Of a stretch of 64,000 nucleotides of DNA, positions 57,990 through 64,000 are shown piece after piece. Every line of letters starts with the position of its first letter. The first letter of the stretch is position 1. Source of the stretch: Steromphala cineraria (Eukaryota; Mollusca; Gastropoda; Trochida; Trochidae); the NCBI GenBank assembly GCA_916613615.1, contig OU744721.1, forward strand, positions 56,182,747 to 56,246,746, given 5' to 3'. The notes under the pieces are model-generated. The model worked only from the letters and a program-made list of their open reading frames with translations. It was not told the DNA's origin and made no database searches. A program made the position numbers and the translations under genes.

Positions 57990-58215
57990 GAGAGATCAAG
58001 CGATGGCACCTAGGAGATATCGTTTTGGCATTACATTTTGCACAATATCCTGTCATTGTCAACGCTGTCCCACTGTCTGGAAAATCTAGTATAGTTGTGT
58101 TCAGAGATGTAATTTTTTTCTTTGAGATGTGAAAAAGAGTGACTTTGGATGATAAATAGAATATCACCCTCGTGTCTTGTGATATAAAATATACCAACAC
58201 TCGTTGATAAAAGTA
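57990..58215. repeat. Foldback-related repeat (inverted relative of 52230-52620)
   Basis: GGATGATAAATAGAATATCA, CCCTCGTGTCTT and AACACTCGTTGATAAAAGTA are the reverse complement of the right arm of the 52128-52300 foldback. AGGAGATATCG near 58014 matches the 28-bp palindrome. Confidence 0.7.
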
Positions 58216-58770
58216 AAAAACAAAACTTTCATAAACTCATGTTCAAAAAAATTAATTTTGTAAAATTAACTTTGATTGATTGATCATTACTCGTGCTAAT
58301 ATTAGTGCTGGTACCCAGTGTTGTTACTGTTCACTTATCACCCAAACTGGTCGACTAATCACAACCTTCATCTGTGGCATCAACCAAAGTAACTTTCCCA
58401 ATGTAAATAAAACTACATGTACAATTGTCATAATTCATAGTGTATAGTCATTTGTATTTCGGGCATTTGCCCTATATATACTGATCAATATGCAATTTTC
58501 TTTCTATTGCTACTGTCTAACTGTACTGTAAATATAAATGATACAATTCATTTAAATTATCGAAAATTGTTGCTCTTGAATCGGCACAGCACAGGCTGAA
58601 AGAATTCGTTTTGATAATATCGTGTGTTTACAAAGTCAGCTTATCATTGTTAGACAAAATTCTCAGTGATGTCAGTATCTACATCGTGTTTCTTTATTGC
58701 TTCAGGTTTTTGAAGAACAAATTCCATTTTCAACTGCTTCATCTCGATGTCGTTGGCCATCTTTTGCTTA
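58216..58770. other. No recognisable gene
   Basis: Ordinary AT-rich DNA. A minus-strand ORF crosses 58770 (MANDIEMKQLKMEFVLQK) without a known domain. Confidence 0.35.
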
Positions 58771-59294
58771 TACCCCCATTCCACCGAGCATACGACCCCA
58801 CTGCGACCGATTTCTGTCTCCCGGTCGTGCACACTCTCACTCACTCTCACTGACACCGCACTGGAGTCTTGGGAAGATCCCCATGCTCGCACAAAATATC
58901 TTCCACACTCTCCTTTGGTCGCATGTTGTCGTAGTGGGGTTTGCGATTTCGATGGTCCATTTTCAAAAATCGCACAACTTCTGCGATCGATGAAATTGAT
59001 TACTTTCTCTCAAATTCGGTCGTAAAGCGCTCGCATCGGTCTCAATTGGGTCTTGGTACGGTCGTGTGTCAGTCGCATGAACTTGGACCAAGGTCGTGTC
59101 AACTCGCAATGCACTCGCGCTAATTTATCACTGGCGATCAAATAATGCCATCAGTGGAGAGCGCTTCAAGACCCCATTTCGACCACACTGCGAGTGCGAA
59201 TTTCTATCCGTCTTTTAAAGCGACCAATCAAGAGTGTTCCTGCGCTAATTCGCAATGCGACCGATTTGAACGGCATTGCGACAGGCACCAGGAC

Positions 59295-59302
59295 TATAAA
59301 AA
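59295..59302 (+). promoter_or_regulatory. TATA box upstream of the short ORF
   Basis: GGACTATAAAAACCC in a GC-richer context, about 100 bp upstream of the ATG at 59398, a plausible RNA polymerase II core promoter. Confidence 0.5.
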
Positions 59303-59397
59303 CCCACAACTGGCGGTCTTTGGTCAATCGCAGAAACAGTCACCTAGCTGTCAACATCCATCGAAATTCGCTTCCAATAGTACTGCCGTTGAACATC

Positions 59398-59625
59398 ATG
59401 GGTCGAACGAAGAGAACAACTCGGAAGAAAGTTAATCAGCCGACTCGTGTGACATCAAAAGAAGGTGACCAGAGGTCAGCTACACCCGTCTTAGAAGAGA
59501 GGTCTAATACACAAAAAGACGGGGTCGGGCCGTCTACCTCTCACGTAGACATACAGCCTCCATACCAAAATCGCATGCCGTCAACGCCTCCTTCTCCTTC
59601 GTTGATGGTGTCTCATCATAGCTAA
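59398..59625 (+). CDS. 75-residue basic ORF in the GTCGCA element, unknown
   Basis: MGRTKRTTRKKVNQPTRVTS opens with a strongly basic stretch, followed by a polar, proline-rich region (PSTSHVDIQPPYQ, STPPSPS) and a stop. It looks like the disordered N-terminus of a DNA-binding transposon protein whose body is missing. The start is supported by the TATA box at 59295. I do not recognise the family. Confidence 0.4.
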   Translation: MGRTKRTTRKKVNQPTRVTSKEGDQRSATPVLEERSNTQKDGVGPSTSHVDIQPPYQNRMPSTPPSPSLMVSHHS

Positions 59626-60379
59626 GGTGTAGTCGCCGATATACTGTAGTTCTTGTCTGGTTTAAGAAACCAGAGCATCTACCAGGGCCATTTCATTTTC
59701 CATCTTATCTGTATGCTAGGCAAACTCCGAATGCCATGATTGCAGCTTGTCGCAGTCCTTTTTATATTTTGGGCCCAATCTGTCGTGAAAAGGGTGTGTC
59801 GAGATCGCATATGTCTTAATGGGGTCTTGTGAAAAGTCGCAATGGTCGTACTGGAGTCGTACGAGACTCGCAACTGTCGTAATGTAGTCGCACTCGATTG
59901 TAAAAGCAATCTCACTAGTCGCAAGTTGGTTGTAAGTCGATCGTATGGCGATCATATGGCAATCGTCGAAACTGTCGTGGTGATCCTGAGACCGACATGT
60001 GATCTATACTGCAATTCGAATCAGTCGCAACTCTGTCTCAATGTGCTCGCCGGAAACAAAGAAATTAATCACTTTTTGGTCGTAGTGGGATCGTATAGCC
60101 GGCTTGGTGGAACCGCAAATTCATATGTTTTTAAAATTGCTAGTATTTATGTCTGCGACCAGTGCGACCGGCTTGATCGCGGCGATCGTACTCTGTCGCA
60201 TATCGGTTGCGGTTCGGTGGACGGGGGGCATTAGCAACACAATATCGGCATCTTTGTTCGCTTAGCGAGTCAGCCAAGACATAGCTCGCGAATGCAGGCG
60301 AGTGCACGCGGGCGCCCGGGCGGGCAAAGGCGTTCAGGATCGAACACCCGCGAGCTGCCGCGGGCGCTCCCCTATCATG

Positions 60380-60642
60380 AACGGACTACTGGCCACAAAC
60401 CAGTGAATGAAAATAGAAATATCCCGCTCTGTGACTCACCAACAATAGCAGATGAATTTCACTATCTTTTCCGATGTTTAGCTTTTGCTGATATCAGAAA
60501 AAATTACATACCGGAAAATTGTTGTGTTATCCCTAATATTCATAAAATGAAAAGGTTGATGTGTTCTAAAAGATTATCAGTTATACAAACTATGTCAAAG
60601 TTTGTTACAATTGTAAACTCTTTATTGATAAAAATGATGTAA
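60380..60642 (+). pseudogene. LINE C-terminal zinc-finger fragment
   Basis: GHKPVNENRNIPLCDSPTIA followed by DEFHYLFRCLAFADIRKNYI matches the final finger module (IADEFHYLF.C..F...R), with the first cysteine lost (IPLCDSP). It ends at 60642. A tail with GAGAATAAAGAATTTGG lies near 60720. The family differs from LINE-A and LINE-D. Confidence 0.68.
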
Positions 60643-60984
60643 AATCGACCTTCACATTGTATATATCTATTTTGCCTGTATGTATATTTATGCTCTTGTA
60701 CCACCGTCGTTGGTGAATAGAGAATAAAGAATTTGGTAAAAAATGACTGCCCGTCACTGGTCACACCCCCTTTTTGTGATGTCATAAACAGAATCAGCCT
60801 CGTTATCTATACATCTATCGTAACAATACCACAGAATAAAAACCCAGTAATTAACGGTTTTCAGAAAATGTTTTCCACTCAGTAAGATAAATCCTTTGAC
60901 GATGTTACACTACTAAGCATTTTGTGTAAAAAGATATCTACATCAATGGTAATTTAACAATTATTTTGGCGGTTATTCAGTAGA

Positions 60985-60987
<3 letters not shown>
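60643..60987. other. LINE 3' UTR and spacer
   Basis: 3' UTR of the fragment to about 60740, then nothing recognisable. Confidence 0.35.

Positions 60988-61022
<35 letters not shown>
60988..61022. repeat. (AAT)n microsatellite, tail of an antisense LINE
   Basis: About eleven AAT units immediately before the 3' UTR of the minus-strand LINE (ATGAATAAACTATTT on the minus strand). Confidence 0.9.
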
Positions 61023-61025
<3 letters not shown>

Positions 61026-62033
61026 GTTTATTCATGTGTCTTGAGTTTTTACAACCCCGGACCTATTTAGGCCGAAAAGACACCGTTGCATTGTATGGTG
61101 ATACAATTCATAAAGTAAAACATGATACATAAATTTAGAATTGCATTCATCTGAACATACATACAAAACATTCAAATCTGCTCACCTCATAAACAAATTA
61201 GTACCTACATTACATACTTACAATGCATACATACATGCACACACCCAAACATGATGCGTTACTCTGTATAGTCTGTTTATTACGTCACACTCGCGCGAGT
61301 TTTATGGCCCCTAACCCAGGTGGGGTTTTCACAGCCGATAATTACGCTGTCTTAATGAAAGGCTAATTAAAGGTGTTTATTGGACAAATTAACCATAAAC
61401 AAGTTCAGTTTTTATTTTGTTAAAAAATCTTTGAAGGGAAATCGAGAAGGTGTAAAGTCCAGGTTAGTGGATACGTTGTGTTAAAAAAGTATAATAAATT
61501 TGTCCTTGACACACAAATCTAAGAGGTTGGGATAGCTAAAACAGACATTTTTAAACAAACTCTCACGCAAATCCTCTTTCACGGGCCAATGTAAAATAAC
61601 ATGTACTTTTGTCCTCAACACTCTCACTACAGTTAAAACATACTCTTTCATTCACATTCGTATTTATATATCTTCCGGTTTCCAAATGCAGAGGAACAGT
61701 ACCTGATCTGAATTGTGAAAAGGCAGAGCTATATGAACGTGGCATATTCATACTCACATAACTTTCACAGCCATACACATCCTTAAACATTCGGTACGTT
61801 CGTAGCTTATTTCCTCCCGTGCTACCGCTTGGCTTACATAGTAACTCAGACCAATGACTAACATTCTTCTGAATGCATATTTCTTCCACACGCTCGCATA
61901 CACGTTCAGCACTACTTTCAGTTTCGACATTCATGTCCCATTCTCTCAACTTTGCACTCAATCGATAATTCCAATTGTTCGCCCGTCCATTCGGACAATT
62001 TTTCGAACACATACAAACACAAAAAGTCACCAA
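61023..62033 (-). pseudogene. LINE ORF2 C-terminal part with 3' end, antisense
   Basis: GNKLRTYRMFKDVYGCESYV, SAFSQFRSGTVPLHLETGRY and CFNCSESVEDK; then a one-base insertion shifts the frame, after which VHVILHWPVKEDLRESLF continues the finger module. The 3' UTR has a stem-loop (61061-61088) and AATAAA before the (ATT)n tail. It is 5'-truncated near 61990, where a plus-strand LINE begins. Confidence 0.78.
61061..61088 (-). promoter_or_regulatory. LINE 3'-UTR stem-loop, antisense
   Basis: Minus strand: GTGTCTTTTC, then GGCCT-AAAT-AGGTC. It is a weaker relative of the LINE-A and LINE-D hairpin. Confidence 0.45.
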
Positions 62034-62036
62034 GCT

Positions 62037-62675
62037 ATGGCTGCCATATTGTCAAAACTTGAACAACTTGATGCTAACGTTTCTAAACTGGACTCTATTG
62101 AAAAGAATGTTGATGAAATTGACAAAAGTACTGCACATATGAGCGCCTGTTTTGATGATTTCCAAAGGGAAAACACAAAATTAAAGGATGAAATGAAACA
62201 TTTGCAAATTGATATGTCCAAATTTACCCCTTTCGTAAGGGATGTGAAGCAGAAAAATTTGAAATTGCAGGAAACTGTGATTGATCTTTGATGTCGCTCA
62301 ATGAGAGACTATCTCATTTTTTCAAATATCCCAGTAACGGAGGCTTTTTCGTCTTTGCAAAACTATGAAAAGGTGTTAAAGAAATTCATCAAAGAGAATC
62401 TTGATATCGATCGGTTACATTTTAAAAGAGTTCATAGGATCGGTAAGCCTAACCGCCATGATGGATCAGTCCGCAGACCCCGCGCTCTTATAGCAAAGTT
62501 CTTGTACACACAAGAGAGAGATCTAGTTAAATCTGCAGGAAAGAGGTTAAGAAACACCCCATACTCAATCTACGAACAAATTCCCAGACGAGGTAAGCCA
62601 GTATCGCCTCGATTTTCTGATATCTGCCCTAATGGAAGCGAAGAGACAAAACAGAAGTGCTTGTATCAATATTGA
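62037..62675 (+). pseudogene. ORF1 of a further LINE: coiled coil plus RRM
   Basis: MAAILSKLEQLDANVSKLDS starts a long coiled coil (heptads to about residue 80), stop or frame change at 62291, then CRSMRDYLIFSNIPV, FIKENLDIDRLHFKRVHRIG, RPRALIAKFLYTQERDLVKS and YSIYEQIPRRG. CRSMRDN-type, RVHRIG and AKF-type blocks mark the RRM and C-terminal domain of L1/Tx1-style ORF1 RNA chaperones. It differs from the LINE-A ORF1. One disruption was seen, so it is less decayed than the others. Confidence 0.82.
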
Positions 62676-63330
62676 CAAACTTTATATCTACAAAGTGTTA
62701 CAAACATCAGTGCCCCCACCCCCGTATCGCCCTACCCACTACAGACCGGGTCTCCGCTTGGGGTGTGTTGGTAGTGAGGAGACAAACGCACGTGTAGAGA
62801 CTGAAGGACATGTACCACATTACATAACTGAAATTAAATGTAGTCCTCTAAATAGTCAAGGAGTCAACACTGACACACCATGGACTAACAAATCGTCTAA
62901 CCGTGAACGATGTTACAACAATTGCGAACAGACAATCACATTTTTGACAATTATTCCTGAGAATTTTGACAATAACAGTGAAGTCGAAAATGATAGATTA
63001 ATATGCAGTTCAATTCTGAATGAACTTCGAAGCATTTCTAACCTTTCTAACATAGATGATAGTAAAAACTCTTCAAGCTTTCAGAACGCATCAGATTATT
63101 TATGTGTCAATAGTAAAGTAATCCTTACTAGTTCTTTTTATGTAAATGACAGGAATGATCCAGACCATAACCACGAAGTTCCCAGCAACAACAATGTTTC
63201 TGTTGAATGTGATTTTAATGTTATTGGCCATGAGATTGGTGATTGGCTGTTATTCAAAGAAATGATCCTCATGTTGTTAACTTTTATGATAATGACACTA
63301 ATAAGACCATGGAAATTATCTTATCTCTAA
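62632..63330 (+). pseudogene. Linker region between ORF1 and endonuclease, open frame
   Basis: A 232-codon open stretch, asparagine- and serine-rich (NNCEQTITFL, NSEVENDRLI, SNLSNIDDSKNSSSFQ). It overlaps the end of ORF1 and precedes the endonuclease in another frame. No domain is recognised. Its place suggests the N-terminus of ORF2, but it could be non-coding. Confidence 0.4.
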
Positions 63331-63479
63331 TGTTACAATATTGCTAACGTTGACACTGATGGTAGAGATGGTAGTTGATGTAGAGCTGGTTGATATTACT
63401 GAAAACGACGACAGTGATAATGATATCTGTAACACTAATCAAAATGATGGCGTCCTGAAAAATGTTGTTTCTATCAATA

Positions 63480-63923
63480 TTTCGAATTGCCTCACTGTAA
63501 ATGTTTGCGGACTTAGAAAACGTTTGGAATATAATGAATTTATTCATCTGGTTGAGGAAAATCACATTGTTGGGTTTCAGTTAACTCAAACTTTCTTGAT
63601 GAGATTGAAATTGAAAATTTCACCTTTACGTAAAACATAGACAAAGGGCAGTCAGAAAATCTGGAGGCCTCGTGATTAGAAATAACCTTAAGGAGTATAT
63701 ATCTTTGATAGAAGATTACAATGAATATGTATTATGGATCAAGGTATGTAAGTCACTTGTAAATATAGACCGACCTGCAAACCCAATTGGTTGTGTATAT
63801 ATAGCCCAGAGGGTACAAGATATGTGCATGATGATGTGTTCACAGAACTTGAGACTTGCTTCAATCAGTGACTATATTGCCGTTTTTAGGGAGTTTAACG
63901 CAATGACATGCGATTTTCGTTAA
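63480..63923 (+). pseudogene. LINE ORF2 endonuclease start, runs towards the window edge
   Basis: LTVNVCGLRKRLEYNEFIHL, VEENHIVGFQLTQTF (ET altered to LT), then after a frame change AVRKSGGLVIRNNLKEYISL and EYVLWIKVCKS, NPIGCVYI. These are the first blocks of an APE endonuclease (NVNGLRSKL, GIQETKT, KSGGIA, LWFKV). It follows the ORF1 at 62037, so both are one element. Frame changes at about 63590, 63650 and 63810. Confidence 0.72.
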
Positions 63924-63960
63924 CATACAACATGATAGTAGTAACAGGATACAGTATACA

Positions 63961-64000
63961 GTTTGATATGGACAACTTGATAGTTTGATATGGACAACTT
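63961..64000. repeat. 22-bp direct repeat, about two copies
   Basis: GTTTGATATGGACAACTTGA plus TA, then a second copy cut by the window edge. A longer array may continue outside. Confidence 0.6.

Larger units (their letters stand above)
58771..60230. mobile_element. 1.46-kb element with CCCCC-type inverted ends and GTCGCA words
   Basis: Left end TACCCCCATTCCACCGAG and inverted right end TGCCCCCCGTCCACCGAA, with TTA on both outsides (58768-58770, 60231-60233). A TTA three-base duplication is typical of PIF/Harbinger, but the ends are not diagnostic. Both halves are crowded with GTCGCA, GTCGTA, GATCGT and TGCGAC words, more than a dozen on each side. A TATA box and short ORF stand in the middle. 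No transposase is recognisable. Confidence 0.6.

Noticed and set aside
6770..63923. Active retrotransposition from any LINE in the window
   Set aside because: Every LINE ORF2 has stops, frameshifts or active-site loss; none is intact.

Overview
The window looks like a transposon graveyard from an animal genome, most likely a mollusc and probably a bivalve. It is AT-rich and non-coding over most of its length. I found no intact host gene, no operon and no bacterial or viral feature. The organism call is an inference from repeat content: APE-type LINEs with C-terminal zinc fingers and (TGTC)n or (GATT)n tails, metazoan SINE cores, foldback hairpins and Ty3/Gypsy integrase. Nearly every coding stretch is reverse transcriptase, endonuclease, ORF1 or integrase, broken by stops and frameshifts. 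LINE family letters (A, C, D, L2-like and so on) are working names used only here. Layout, left: 1-1299 is the 3' end of a Ty3/Gypsy-type integrase gene with a probable 279-bp intron, ending in a 30-bp minisatellite that is read through in frame. It runs directly into a 2.7-kb array of a 49-bp satellite (1256-3970). At 5585-12275 a LINE-C copy is split by a full-length 5.1-kb LINE-A copy (A1, 6188-11328) with an 8-bp target-site duplication. At 13070-17581 lies a 2256-bp unit in two tandem copies about 99.7% identical. LINE-A2 (17582-21985) follows, then the rest of a repeat (E1, to 24108) whose inverted relative (E2) lies at 40730-43735. Layout, centre: 24247-56585 is a single truncated LINE-A copy (A3) pulled apart into four pieces. 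The insertions are a 3.0-kb TIR element at a TA (24538-27543), a full-length antisense LINE-A (A4, 28003-32929, 9-bp duplication) and an L2-like LINE (34368-55626). The L2-like LINE is itself split at a TA by a 19.0-kb segment (34502-53507) bounded by Tc1/mariner-like inverted repeats. Removing that segment restores an L2 reading frame exactly. Inside the 19-kb segment are a piggyBac-like MITE, LINE-C and LINE-D fragments, repeat E2, and a LINE-A fragment (A6) that carries a 3.9-kb TIR element with TGTA ends and a CCGG duplication. This gives at least five nesting levels. Layout, right: 56600-64000 holds a LINE endonuclease fragment, a tRNA-Arg-like relic, a 1.46-kb TIR element with a TATA box and a short ORF, LINE C-terminal fragments on both strands, and the 5' half of another LINE (ORF1 plus endonuclease start) running off the edge. 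The elements relate to each other as hosts and insertions, not as a pathway. The recurring functional theme is the LINE 3' end: LINE-A and LINE-D copies share a small 3'-UTR stem-loop with compensatory changes, followed by a GTGAGAC-like word, AATAAA and a simple-repeat tail.
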